DNA of 41,308 bases from Stenotrophomonas sp. Ste86 (lineage in GTDB: Bacteria > Pseudomonadota > Gammaproteobacteria > Xanthomonadales > Xanthomonadaceae), in assembly GCF_024519465.1 (NCBI RefSeq), contig NZ_JALJRW010000029.1, forward strand, positions 1 to 41,308, written 5' to 3'. Numbering within the stretch: the stretch's first letter is position 1; every line of letters begins with the position of its first letter. A model generated the notes under the pieces. It worked only from the letters and a program-made list of their open reading frames with translations. It was not told the origin of the DNA and searched no databases. Both the position numbers and the translations under genes were made by a program. Of the stretch, positions 7,151 through 18,229 are shown in pieces.

Positions 7151-8500
7151 ATGCGTGTAGCGATTTTCGGTACCGGTTACGTCGGTCTGGTCACGGGTAC
7201 CTGCCTGGCCGATGTCGGCCACCAGGTGGTCTGCGTCGATATCGACCAGGCCAAGGTCGATGGCCTGAACCGTGGCGTCATCCCGATCTACGAACCGGGC
7301 CTGGAGCCGATGGTCAAGGCCAATCACGCCGCATCGCGGCTGGCCTTCACCACCGATGCCGCCAGCGCGATCACGCATGGCCAGGTGATTTTCATCGCCG
7401 TGGGCACGCCACCGGACGAGGACGGCAGCGCCGACCTGCAGTACGTGCTGGCGGTGGCCCGCACGATCGGCACGCACATGGCGGTGCCGACCGTGGTGGT
7501 GAACAAGTCGACCGTGCCGGTAGGCACGGCCGACAAGGTGCGTGCCGCCATTGCCGAGGTACTGGCGGCGCGTGGGGTTGAGATCGCGTTCGACGTGGTC
7601 TCCAACCCGGAATTCCTGAAGGAGGGCGACGCGGTCGCCGACTGCATGCGGCCGGACCGCATCGTGGTGGGTGCCTCCAACCCCGATTCGGTGGCGCTGA
7701 TGCGCCGCCTGTACGCGCCGTTCAACCGCAACCACGACCGCGTGGTGGAAATGGACGTGCGCTCGGCGGAGCTGACCAAGTACGCCGCCAACGCGATGCT
7801 GGCGACCAAGATTTCGTTCATGAACGAAATCGCCAACATCGCCGAGAAGGTCGGTGCCGACATCGAACAGGTCCGCCAGGGCATTGGGTCGGATCCGCGC
7901 ATCGGCTGGCATTTCATCTACCCGGGCGCCGGTTATGGCGGCTCGTGTTTCCCCAAGGACGTGCAGGCGCTGGCCCGCACCGCGCAGCAGTATGGGCATG
8001 AGCCCCGGCTGCTCAACGCGGTGGAGGCGGTCAACGAGGCGCAGAAGGGGCATCTTTACGAGCTGATCCAGCGCCACTACGACCGTGGCGAGGATGAAGG
8101 CGTGCGTGGCAAGACCTTCGCGGTCTGGGGCCTGGCCTTCAAGCCCAACACCGACGACATGCGCGAGGCGTCCAGCCGGCGTCTGCTGGCGCAGTTGTGG
8201 GAAGCCGGTGCGCGCGTGCGTGCCTACGATCCGGAAGCCACCGAGGAAGCGCGCCGCATTTTCGGCGAGCGCGATGACCTGGTGTTCTGCGACAACGCCT
8301 ACGACGCCCTGGACGGCGCCGATGCGCTGGTCGTGGTGACCGAATGGAAGCAGTTCCGCAGCCCGGATTTCGCCCGGTTGCGCGAGGTGCTCAACGACGC
8401 GGTGGTCTTCGACGGCCGCAATCTGTACGACCCGCAGGAGATCGAAGCCGCGGGCCTGGCCTACTACGGCATTGGCCGGGGACGTTCGCTGCATGCATGA
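7151..8500 (+). CDS. ugd: UDP-glucose 6-dehydrogenase
   Basis: 449 aa, the usual length. It oxidises UDP-glucose to UDP-glucuronate with NAD, supplying precursors for exopolysaccharide and LPS. The N-terminal Rossmann motif is [10 protein letters not shown] (residues 7-16), and STVPVGTAD and [12 protein letters not shown] follow. The catalytic cysteine is Cys266 in [10 protein letters not shown]. The C-terminal UDP-binding half ([18 protein letters not shown]) is intact. The start is 23 nt after the FKBP gene with GGAG upstream. Its stop overlaps the slyX start, so these genes are probably co-transcribed. Confidence 0.95.
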   Translation: MRVAIFGTGYVGLVTGTCLADVGHQVVCVDIDQAKVDGLNRGVIPIYEPGLEPMVKANHAASRLAFTTDAASAITHGQVIFIAVGTPPDEDGSADLQYVLAVARTIGTHMAVPTVVVNKSTVPVGTADKVRAAIAEVLAARGVEIAFDVVSNPEFLKEGDAVADCMRPDRIVVGASNPDSVALMRRLYAPFNRNHDRVVEMDVRSAELTKYAANAMLATKISFMNEIANIAEKVGADIEQVRQGIGSDPRIGWHFIYPGAGYGGSCFPKDVQALARTAQQYGHEPRLLNAVEAVNEAQKGHLYELIQRHYDRGEDEGVRGKTFAVWGLAFKPNTDDMREASSRRLLAQLWEAGARVRAYDPEATEEARRIFGERDDLVFCDNAYDALDGADALVVVTEWKQFRSPDFARLREVLNDAVVFDGRNLYDPQEIEAAGLAYYGIGRGRSLHA

Positions 8501-8732
8501 TTCCACCCCCTCATCGCGTGAACAGGCGCTGGAAGCGCGCCTGATCGAGCTGGAAATGCGCGTGTCCTTCCAGGAGCAGGCGCTTGCCGAGCTGAGCGAA
8601 GCGCTGGCCGATGCACGCATCGAAGGCAGCCGCAACGCCGACTTGACCCGCCTGCTGCTGGAGGACCTGGGCAAGGTCCGCAACGCGCTGTATTCCGATT
8701 CGGGCGAAGAACCACCGCCCCCGCATTACTGA
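8493..8732 (+). CDS. slyX: SlyX family protein
   Basis: 79 aa. The start at 8493 overlaps the last codons of ugd by 8 bp, which fits translational coupling; an earlier in-frame start at 8472 lies deeper inside ugd. The sequence is mostly one coiled-coil ([29 protein letters not shown]) ending in the PPPPHY tail typical of SlyX. SlyX is a small conserved proteobacterial protein of unclear function, named for its position next to slyD, an FKBP-type isomerase in E. coli. An FKBP gene is also nearby here, one gene upstream of ugd. Confidence 0.88.
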   Translation: MHDSTPSSREQALEARLIELEMRVSFQEQALAELSEALADARIEGSRNADLTRLLLEDLGKVRNALYSDSGEEPPPPHY

Positions 8733-8742
8733 TCGACCACTC

Positions 8743-9456
8743 ATGAGCGATACCCTCCGCGACCAGTTGCTGGGCCTCGGCTTCAAAGCCGCGCCCAAGC
8801 CCGAACGCAAACCCGAACGCAAACCCGAACGCAAGCCTGATGCCCGCCGCGATGGCCGGCCGGGCAACAAACCGCAGGGCGCCCGCCCACCGGCCAAGCC
8901 CGGCGATGCCGCGCGTCCGCCGCGCGAAGGCGACGCCGCTCGTCGTGCCCCGCACGGCAAGGGCCGTCCCGGTAGCGGCGCCCGTCCCGGCCAAGGCCAG
9001 AACCCCGGCCAGGGCAAGCCGCGCTCGCGCGAGGACATCGACCTGGCCAAGGCCTACGCGATCCGCGCGCAGAAGGAAAAGGACGACCGTATTGAAGCCG
9101 AGCGCGTGAAGCAGGAAGAGGCACGCCTGCGCCGTGAAGCCAAGGCGAAACTCGACGTGCTGCTGGAAGGCAAGGCGTTGAACGACGCCGCCGCCGAGAT
9201 CGCGCGTCACTTCAATTACGGCGGCAAGATCAAGCGCATCTACGTCACCGCCGAGCAGCTCAAGGCGCTCAACGCCGGCGAGCTGGGCGTGCTGCAGCAG
9301 AACGGACGCTACCTGCTGGTGACCGCGGCCGTGCTCGACGAGGCCGAAGCGGTGTTCGCCCCGTCGGTGGCCCTGCGCGTGGATCCCAATGCCACCGCGG
9401 AAGAAGATCCGTACGCCGATCCGGCCTACCAGGTGCCCGACGACCTGGTCTGGTGA
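8743..9456 (+). CDS. DUF2058 family protein
   Basis: 237 aa. It starts MSDTLRDQLLGLGFK, the typical opening of DUF2058 proteins, followed by a very basic disordered stretch (about 18-100) that includes KPER repeats, a charged coiled-coil (about 100-145) and a folded C-terminal part (HFNYGGKIKRIYVTAEQ to VPDDLVW). The family has been labelled nucleoprotein or polynucleotide-associated, but its role is not established; the basic region fits nucleic-acid binding. The gene lies 10 nt after slyX. Three 12-bp tandem units at 8800-8835 encode the KPER repeat. Confidence 0.85.
   Translation: MSDTLRDQLLGLGFKAAPKPERKPERKPERKPDARRDGRPGNKPQGARPPAKPGDAARPPREGDAARRAPHGKGRPGSGARPGQGQNPGQGKPRSREDIDLAKAYAIRAQKEKDDRIEAERVKQEEARLRREAKAKLDVLLEGKALNDAAAEIARHFNYGGKIKRIYVTAEQLKALNAGELGVLQQNGRYLLVTAAVLDEAEAVFAPSVALRVDPNATAEEDPYADPAYQVPDDLVW
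8800..8835 (+). repeat. Three 12-bp tandem units inside the DUF2058 gene
   Basis: Three nearly identical units (CCCGAACGCAAA, last one ending in G) encode (PERK)n. Because 12 is a multiple of three, slippage would change the repeat number without a frameshift. Confidence 0.8.
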
Positions 9457-9464
9457 TTCCACTC

Positions 9465-9491
9465 CGGTCGCGGTGATCACCACCGCGACCG
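9465..9491. terminator. Stem-loop between the DUF2058 and acyltransferase genes
   Basis: A perfect 11-bp stem (9465-9475 with 9481-9491, loop ATCAC) lies 8 nt after the DUF2058 stop and 19 nt before the acyltransferase start. No T-run follows, so it may be a weak or Rho-assisted terminator or an mRNA-stabilising hairpin. Confidence 0.45.
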
Positions 9492-9510
9492 ATGCCCTGC
9501 AGGGACGCGC

Positions 9511-11586
9511 ATGACGGCTGATCCAGTTCGCGGCTATGTGCCGCATATCGATGGCCTGCGTGCTATCGCAGTGCTGGCGGTAATCCTGTTCCACCTGGAT
9601 CCGTCCTGGTTGCCCGGTGGGTTCACCGGCGTGGATGTGTTCTTCGTCATCTCCGGGTTCGTGGTCAGCGCGTCGGTACACCGGCTGCCGCCGCTGCCAT
9701 TGCGGGATTCGCTGCTGCGTTTCTACGCCCGGCGGCTGCGTCGCATCGCTCCGGCGCTGGTGACCTGCCTGCTGCTGACCAGTCTGGCCAGCGTGCTGCT
9801 CATTCCCCAGTCCTGGCTCAGTGAAGCCAGCGACATGACCGGCCTGATGGCCTTCTTCGGCCTGAGCAACTGGGTGCTGGTGGGGGTCGGCAGCGATTAC
9901 TTTGCACCACGTGCCGAGTTCAATCCGTTTACCCACACCTGGTCGTTGGGCGTGGAAGAGCAGTTCTACCTGCTGTTTCCGCTGCTGTTCCTGGCCTGGA
10001 GTCGCGGTGGGCGCAGCCGCTGGACCAGCGTGGGCCTGTTCGCGCTGGCCAGTGCGGCCTCCATCGGTCATGCGGTTTACGCAGGTAGCCATCCGGAACA
10101 GGCGGTGCGCGCTTTCTACGCCACGACCACGCGCTTCTGGCAGCTGGGTGCGGGCGTGCTGCTGTTCCAGCTGCTGCATCTTCGCGCCACCGGGGCGGAT
10201 GCAGCGGTCCCATCGCGGCCCCTGCGCGTGGCGTGCTCGCTGTTGGCGGTCATCGCGCTGGCGATGCTGGGCTGGACCCTGTGGTCCGCGCGCGCCGGAC
10301 ACTCGCCCTGGCCGGACGGACTGTGGGCGGTGCTGGCCAGCGTGGGCCTGCTGCTGGCGCTGCACGTGCATCCGCGCGCGCTGGTGGGTCGCGTGCTGTC
10401 CAGTGCGCCGCTGCGGCGGATCGGACTGCTCTCTTACTCGCTGTATCTGTGGCACTGGCCGGTGTTCGTGCTGATGCGCTGGACGGTTGGCCTGGACACC
10501 ACCGGCCAACGCGTGTTCGCCATGGCGCTGGTGGCGTTGCTGTCCTGGGCCTCCCTGCGCTGGGTGGAGCGGCCGTTCCGCGGGCCGTTGGCCAAGCGGC
10601 TGTCCACCGGCCGATGGGTGGCCGTGGGGGTGGTGGCGCTGCTGCTTGCTGCGGGCCTGCAGGCGTTGATGTACCGGCAGGCGGCGCATCTTTCATTGAG
10701 CACGGTCAGTCGTCACCCGTTGGACTGGTATCCGGACGGCGACGCGGTGGCGGCCGATTACCCGGGCTGCGAGCTGCGGGTCGGCAAGGAGCGTTTCGAG
10801 GCCGGTCGTGCGCGGACGTTCTCGCGTGGCGAATGCGCTCGTCCGCTGCCCCCAGGCATGCCGCGCAACGTGTTCGTTGCCGGCGATTCGCATGCGATGG
10901 CCTACAACGAGCTGCTGCGCAGGCTGGCCCTGGAGACCGGCGCCACGGTGTGGCAGTACGGTCGTGGCGGCTGCCCGCAGCTGGGCCTGCAGGAATGGCG
11001 TTGGGTCGCGCAGGAGTGCGTGGGCTACGACGCGGCGGTGCGCGCCGACATCGCGCGGCGCGCGCAGCCCGGTGACGTGGTGTTGCTGGTGTCGCTGCGG
11101 GTGCCGCGTCTGTCCGACCAGTTCATCCTGTTCGACGCGCGCGAGCAGCGCGACAGCGAACACAGTGCGCAGGCCCGTGCCGGCCATACCGCCGAGGCCG
11201 AGCGTGCGATTGCCGCCTGGCGACCGCTCGCCGAGGCCGGCGTGCGCGTGGTGCTGGAGGCGCCCAAGCCGGTGTTGCCGGCGCCGCCGTACCGCTGCTC
11301 GGACCGGTTCAACGCGGCCAATGCGGTGTGCCGCAATGGCCTGCAGGTGCAGCGGGCGTGGATGGACGACTATCGCGCGCCGGCGCTGGTCGCGCTGCAG
11401 CAGGTGGCCGCGGGCCTACCCGGCGCAGTGATCTGGGATCCGTTGCCGATCCTCTGCGACACCGATGCCTGCCGCGCACAGCGCGACGGGCATCCCCTGT
11501 TCTTCGATGGCGATCATCTCAGTGGCTACGGCAACCGGTTGCTGCTGCCCTCGCTGCAGGCCACGCTGGCAACCCACCCGCGATAA
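9511..11586 (+). CDS. OafA-type acyltransferase with C-terminal SGNH domain
   Basis: 691 aa. The N-terminal half is the acyltransferase-3 membrane domain, with the hallmark YVPHIDGLRAIAVLAVILFH, FTGVDVFFVISGFV and FNPFTHTWSLGVEEQFYLLFP, and about ten membrane helices up to residue 390. A periplasmic SGNH hydrolase-like domain follows, with VAGDSHAMAY (Ser460, His461) and a C-terminal GDHLSGYG supplying the Asp-His pair. Proteins of this layout transfer acetyl groups to cell-surface polysaccharides such as O-antigen. The acceptor cannot be read from sequence, but ugd two genes upstream fits a surface polysaccharide context. GGGA precedes the ATG. Confidence 0.92.
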   Translation: MTADPVRGYVPHIDGLRAIAVLAVILFHLDPSWLPGGFTGVDVFFVISGFVVSASVHRLPPLPLRDSLLRFYARRLRRIAPALVTCLLLTSLASVLLIPQSWLSEASDMTGLMAFFGLSNWVLVGVGSDYFAPRAEFNPFTHTWSLGVEEQFYLLFPLLFLAWSRGGRSRWTSVGLFALASAASIGHAVYAGSHPEQAVRAFYATTTRFWQLGAGVLLFQLLHLRATGADAAVPSRPLRVACSLLAVIALAMLGWTLWSARAGHSPWPDGLWAVLASVGLLLALHVHPRALVGRVLSSAPLRRIGLLSYSLYLWHWPVFVLMRWTVGLDTTGQRVFAMALVALLSWASLRWVERPFRGPLAKRLSTGRWVAVGVVALLLAAGLQALMYRQAAHLSLSTVSRHPLDWYPDGDAVAADYPGCELRVGKERFEAGRARTFSRGECARPLPPGMPRNVFVAGDSHAMAYNELLRRLALETGATVWQYGRGGCPQLGLQEWRWVAQECVGYDAAVRADIARRAQPGDVVLLVSLRVPRLSDQFILFDAREQRDSEHSAQARAGHTAEAERAIAAWRPLAEAGVRVVLEAPKPVLPAPPYRCSDRFNAANAVCRNGLQVQRAWMDDYRAPALVALQQVAAGLPGAVIWDPLPILCDTDACRAQRDGHPLFFDGDHLSGYGNRLLLPSLQATLATHPR

Positions 11587-11643
11587 CGGAGTGAGGTAGG
11601 TGGGGATGATGTTCCCTGCGGTATGGCACCGGGAAGGCATCCA

Positions 11644-12978
11644 TCAATCCGTGATCGGTCCGGCCACCTGCTGACCGGCCTGCCAGACCGCGCCGATGCG
11701 CTGGCTGTGGGTGATATCGGCCAGCGGATCGGCGTCCAGCACGAGCAGGTCGGCACGTTTGCCGGCCGCGATACGACCACGGTCGCTCAGGCCGAGCAGG
11801 TCGGCAGCCTGGGCGGTGGCAGTCTGTAGCGCCTGGGTCGGGGTCAGCCCGGCCTGGACCAGCAGCTGCAGTTCGCGATGTTCGGCAAACCCGATCACCC
11901 GCTGTGGCATGGCCCCGGCATCGGTACCGAACCCGAGCTTGACCCCGACCGCATGCAGCCGCCGCAGGTTGTCCAGGTTGGTCGCCACGGCCTGGCGTGC
12001 GGCCGGTATGCCACTGCCGGCCAACTGCGCGCGTTGCCAGTCCGGCTGCGACCAGCGCGCCAGAACATCGGCCGGCAACGCCGTGCGCAGGAATGGCTGC
12101 TGCAGTTGCCGCGGGTTTTCGGCATACCAGTAGTTGGCCTCGTCGATGGCTATGGTGGCGATATACCAGGTGCCTTGGTCGCGCATTTTCCGCGCCAGCA
12201 TCGGATCCACCGCGCGGTCGCGGATGCCATGGGCGAGGATGTCGACCTTGGCATCGACCAGATCGCGCGCCTGTGCCAGATCATGGATGTGCGCGGCGAC
12301 CTTGAGACCGCGCGCGTGCGCCTCGGCAATGGCGGCGCGATACACCTCCGGCGTCATCATCGGCCGTTTGCCGCCCATGTCATCCACCCACAGTTTGATC
12401 AGGTCCACGCCATCGGCCTGCTGGGTGGCTACGGCCGCACGCGCCTCTTCGGCGTTGCGCGGACGCGCCACGGGATCATGGCTCAGGCCCATGCTGTCGG
12501 CCGGGGGCGCGCCGTCCGGGGCACCGATGCCACCGCCAGCGCCATACAGCTGTGCGCCCAGCCCGGGGTCGGCGTTGACCGCCTTGCGGATGGCGAAGAA
12601 GTCCGCTCCGTTCATGCCCAGCGCGGTCACCGTGGTGATGCCGTAGCGCTGGAACTGGCGCAGGTCGCGCACTACGTTGTCGCGGGTGTAGAAACGGTCG
12701 CCGTGCTCCAATCCCTGGGTGTTGCCGACGTGCGCGTGGTCGCTGACCAGACCCGGCAGCAGGGTTTTGCCGGTGTAGTCGATACGGCGCGCGCCGGTGG
12801 CGGCGGCTGGCAGCGGCGTGCCGACATGCACGATGCGGGGGCCATCGATCAGCACCGGGGTGATCCCAAGATCGCGCTGGCCGTCGAAGACGCGGGCGTT
12901 TTCGAGCAGGATCGGCTCGGCGGCGGCAGGCAGGGCAATGGCGGCAAGCAGCAATGCCCACAGGCGGGTCGGTCGCAT
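11644..12978 (-). CDS. Exported metal-dependent amidohydrolase (imidazolonepropionase/prolidase-like)
   Basis: 444 aa. The start at 12978 gives a clean signal peptide (MRPTRLWALLLAAIALPAAA, cleavage about residue 20) and has a GGAG site; the longer frame to 13050 runs into REP sequence. Amidohydrolase motifs are present: His81-x-His83 in SDHAHVGN, DLIKLWVDD with a Lys suited to carbamylation, VAAHIHD, ILAHGIRD and GTDAGAMP for the catalytic Asp. The C-terminal ADLLGLSDRGRIAAGKRADLLVLD is typical. Such exported enzymes cleave peptides or cyclic amides; the exact substrate is unknown. The gene faces the acyltransferase tail to tail (57 nt). Confidence 0.9.
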   Translation of the reverse strand: MRPTRLWALLLAAIALPAAAEPILLENARVFDGQRDLGITPVLIDGPRIVHVGTPLPAAATGARRIDYTGKTLLPGLVSDHAHVGNTQGLEHGDRFYTRDNVVRDLRQFQRYGITTVTALGMNGADFFAIRKAVNADPGLGAQLYGAGGGIGAPDGAPPADSMGLSHDPVARPRNAEEARAAVATQQADGVDLIKLWVDDMGGKRPMMTPEVYRAAIAEAHARGLKVAAHIHDLAQARDLVDAKVDILAHGIRDRAVDPMLARKMRDQGTWYIATIAIDEANYWYAENPRQLQQPFLRTALPADVLARWSQPDWQRAQLAGSGIPAARQAVATNLDNLRRLHAVGVKLGFGTDAGAMPQRVIGFAEHRELQLLVQAGLTPTQALQTATAQAADLLGLSDRGRIAAGKRADLLVLDADPLADITHSQRIGAVWQAGQQVAGPITD

Positions 12979-13029
12979 CGGCGGCTCCAGTTGGGGGAGG
13001 TTTGAGCCTACCCCATCGAGGGGGGCGCA

Positions 13030-13135
13030 TTGCCGGCCAGCGGCCGGCATTACCGGTTGGGGGGGGCGCGTTGCCGGCCAGCGGCCGGCATTACCGGTTG
13101 GGAGGGTCGTGTTGCCGGCCCGCGGCCGGCATTAC
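13030..13135 (-). repeat. Tandem array of three REP palindromes, 41-bp period
   Basis: Three 24-bp palindromes at 13030-13053, 13071-13094 and 13112-13135 start exactly 41 bp apart. Read on the minus strand each begins GTAATGCCGGCC and ends GGCCGGCAA, separated by G/C-biased 17-bp spacers. The GTAA end plus imperfect hairpin resembles SMAG-type REPs of Stenotrophomonas. The array sits between the MFS gene and the amidohydrolase, both on the minus strand, and the third copy contains the MFS stop codon. Confidence 0.85.
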
Positions 13136-14316
13136 CGGGCGCGCAGCAATGGCAGGCTGATCGCGAAGAAGCACAGGAGCGCACCGGCGAACGCAAAGCC
13201 GCTGCCGGCCAGGAATGCGGTGCGGCCCTGGTCGATGTTCCACAACTGCCCGGCGATCAGCGCGCCGAGTACGCCGCCCACACCGGACGAAAAACCATAC
13301 AGCAGGCCTTGGCCGTGCCCGTTGAGACGTCCCGGAAAATAGGTCGCCAGCATCTGCATCGCGGCGGCAAAGAAGGCGGCAAAGCCGAGCGCATGCGCGG
13401 TCTGTGCCACCAGCATCACCGGCAGGTTTTCCGGGAACAGGGCGGTGACGGCCCAGCGCACGGTGGAACTGAGCAGGGCGATCAGCAGCATCCAGCTGGC
13501 GTCATAGCGGCGGAAGAAGCGGCCGATGGTGAAGAACACGCCCACCTCGAACACGACCCCGACCGTCCACAACACGCCCAGCGTGGAGGTGGCATAGCCG
13601 TGATGGTCCATGTACACCGAGAAGAAGGTGTAATACGGGCCGAAGGAGAGCTGTTCCATGAACGCGGCGAGGAAGAACGCCAGCACCTGCGGCTTGCGCA
13701 CGATCTGCCAGAAGCCGCTGGCATCGCCGTCGTTGCGCTGCAGGTTGCGCGCGTAGTGGTTGGCAAACCCGGAGGCGGTGAGCAGGCCGAACAACGGCAG
13801 CATCAGCCACGGCAGCAGGTGCGCGTTGCCGGCCCCGTCCTTGCCTTCGATGATCCAGCCAAACAGCATCACCACGGCGATGAAGCCCAGCGAGCCCCAG
13901 ACCCGGATCAGGCCATAGCGGTGGCTGTCGCTGCCCAGGTGGGTGAGGGTGATCGATTCGAACTGCGGCATCACCGCGTTGTAGAAGAAGCAGAATGCGA
14001 TCATCGCCGGGTACAGCCACGGCTGCGGCAGGGGCAGCAGGAACGCGCAGAAGGTCAGCAGGGTGAGCACGCAACCCAGGCGCAACCAGAAGATCGGGCG
14101 CGGCGAGGCGGCGGCGATGGAGGTCCAGGTGGTGGGCGCGACGATGCGCGTGGCATACCACAATCCCATCATCACGCTGATCGCGGTGACGCTCATACCG
14201 CGCGAGGTGAGGAACAGGCTCCAGTAAGGCGTGAACGCGCCCAACGCGGCGTAGTAGAACAGGTAGAAGGACGACAGGCGGACGGCCGGAACGGCGTCGC
14301 GGGTGGGGGCGGTCAT
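13132..14316 (-). CDS. MFS permease (phenylpropionate permease/HcaT-like)
   Basis: 394 aa, about 12 membrane helices. The N-terminus (VRLSSFYLFYYAALGAFTPYWSLFLTSRGMSV) is typical of the MFS_1-like group that includes the HcaT 3-phenylpropionate transporter and nucleoside symporters. The C-terminus ends LPLLRAR with a TAA stop that lies inside a REP palindrome. The ribosome site before the ATG is weak. Its downstream neighbour is an exported amidohydrolase, so import of its hydrolysis product is possible but not shown. The true substrate is unknown. Confidence 0.85.
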   Translation of the reverse strand: MTAPTRDAVPAVRLSSFYLFYYAALGAFTPYWSLFLTSRGMSVTAISVMMGLWYATRIVAPTTWTSIAAASPRPIFWLRLGCVLTLLTFCAFLLPLPQPWLYPAMIAFCFFYNAVMPQFESITLTHLGSDSHRYGLIRVWGSLGFIAVVMLFGWIIEGKDGAGNAHLLPWLMLPLFGLLTASGFANHYARNLQRNDGDASGFWQIVRKPQVLAFFLAAFMEQLSFGPYYTFFSVYMDHHGYATSTLGVLWTVGVVFEVGVFFTIGRFFRRYDASWMLLIALLSSTVRWAVTALFPENLPVMLVAQTAHALGFAAFFAAAMQMLATYFPGRLNGHGQGLLYGFSSGVGGVLGALIAGQLWNIDQGRTAFLAGSGFAFAGALLCFFAISLPLLRAR

Positions 14317-14335
14317 GCGGGGTCTCGGTGGCGGC

Positions 14336-14362
14336 GCGCACCCACCAATGGTGGGCGCCTAC
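14336..14362 (-). repeat. Single SMAG-like REP palindrome
   Basis: On the minus strand the element begins GTAGGCGCCCACC and closes with GGTGGGTGCGC around a short loop. It lies 19 nt upstream of the MFS start codon, in the gap between metH2 and the MFS gene, and has the GTAG end of SMAG-type REPs with a different palindrome from the two arrays. Confidence 0.7.
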
Positions 14363-14381
14363 CGCGGCATTATGACGGCAG

Positions 14382-14402
14382 CACCCGACCGTGGGTCGGG
14401 TG
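14382..14402. terminator. Hairpin just after metH2
   Basis: A perfect 9-bp stem (14382-14390 with 14394-14402) with a 3-nt loop begins 6 nt beyond the metH2 stop. There is no T-run, so it may act as a Rho-assisted or mRNA-protecting end for the sahR-metH operon. Confidence 0.5.
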
Positions 14403-14408
14403 ACCGAC

Positions 14409-17119
<2,711 letters not shown>

Positions 17120-17123
<4 letters not shown>

Positions 17124-18220
17124 GCGGCATCCTCCAGCGCCGGGCCGGGCAGGGCACGTGGCGGCAGGTCGGCCACGGCCTCGGCGATCGCGCGGATGTG
17201 CGCCGGGGTGGTGCCGCAACAGCCGCCAACGAGGTTGAGCAGGCCGGCGCTGGCGAACTCGCGCAGGGTGCCGGCCATTTCCTCGGGGGTTTCGTCGTAC
17301 TCGCCAAACGCGTTGGGCAGACCGGCGTTGGGATGCGCGCTGACCAGGCAGTCGGCCACGATCGACAGGGTTTCCACGTGCGGGCGCATGTCGTTGGCGC
17401 CCAGCGCGCAGTTCAGGCCCACCGACAGCGGCCGGCTGTGTGCGACCGAGGCATAGAACGCCTCGGCGGTCTGGCCCGACAGGGTGCGCCCGGAGGCGTC
17501 GGTGATGGTGCCGGAGATCATGATCGGCAGGCGTGCGCCACGGTCGTCGAAGGCTTCTTCGATGGCGAACAGCGCGGCCTTGGCGTTGAGGGTGTCGAAG
17601 ATGGTTTCCACCATCAGGGTATCCGCGCCGCCGTCGATCAGGCCATCGATCGCTTCGCGGTAGGTCTGGCGCAGTGCGTCGAAGCTGGTGTTGCGGAACC
17701 CCGGGTCGTTGACGTCCGGGCTGATAGACGCGGTGCGGCTGGTGGGCCCGAGAACACCGATCACGAAGCGCGGCTTGCCCGGCGTGGTGGCCGCCACGGC
17801 ATCGCAGCAGGCGCGCGCGACGGCGGCGCCGGCCTTGTTGAGTTCATAGACCAGGTGTTCCAGGTGGTAATCGGCCTGGCTGACCGAGGTGGCGTTGAAA
17901 GTGTTGGTCTCCACCAGGTCTGCGCCGGCCTCCAGGTAGGCGGTGTGGATCTGCGCGATCACCTCCGGCTTGCTCAGCAGCAGCAGGTCGTTGTTGCCTT
18001 TCAGGTCGTGGCCTTCCGGCGTGCCGTGGTCGCAGCCGGGGCCATGCGCGTGCGCGCTGTCGTAGCCTTCGGCGAAGCGTTCACCGCGATAGTCCGCTTC
18101 CTGCAGCCCATGGCGCTGGATCATCGTGCCCATCGCGCCATCGATGATCAGGATGCGCCGGGCGAGCGCGTCCTGCAGGGCGTGCACGCGGTCGGGATGG
18201 AGCCAGGGCAGCGACGACAT
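17120..18220 (-). CDS. metH: Methionine synthase, homocysteine-binding part (MetH1)
   Basis: 366 aa, the zinc-dependent homocysteine S-methyltransferase barrel of MetH as a separate protein. The three zinc ligands are visible: Cys271 ([10 protein letters not shown]) and Cys334-Cys335 ([10 protein letters not shown]), equivalent to Cys247, Cys310 and Cys311 of E. coli MetH. Compared with E. coli as I recall it, there is an insertion of about 17 residues after GERFA containing [10 protein letters not shown], just before the conserved DLKGNNDLL. It lies 9 nt after the ArsR-methyltransferase gene and overlaps metH2 by 4 bp, so all three should be co-expressed. The two proteins must assemble to work. 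Confidence 0.94.
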
Positions 18221-18229
18221 GGGTGGACC

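Noticed and set aside
13030..13135. Possible CRISPR array because of three evenly spaced repeats
   Set aside because: The repeats are strong GC palindromes with only 17-bp, mutually similar spacers, and there are no cas genes; REP array is the better explanation.
12954..13160. A 68-aa frame with repeated GQRPALP/ASGRHYR-like peptides
   Set aside because: It is a translation of the REP array; such frames are a common misannotation in this group.
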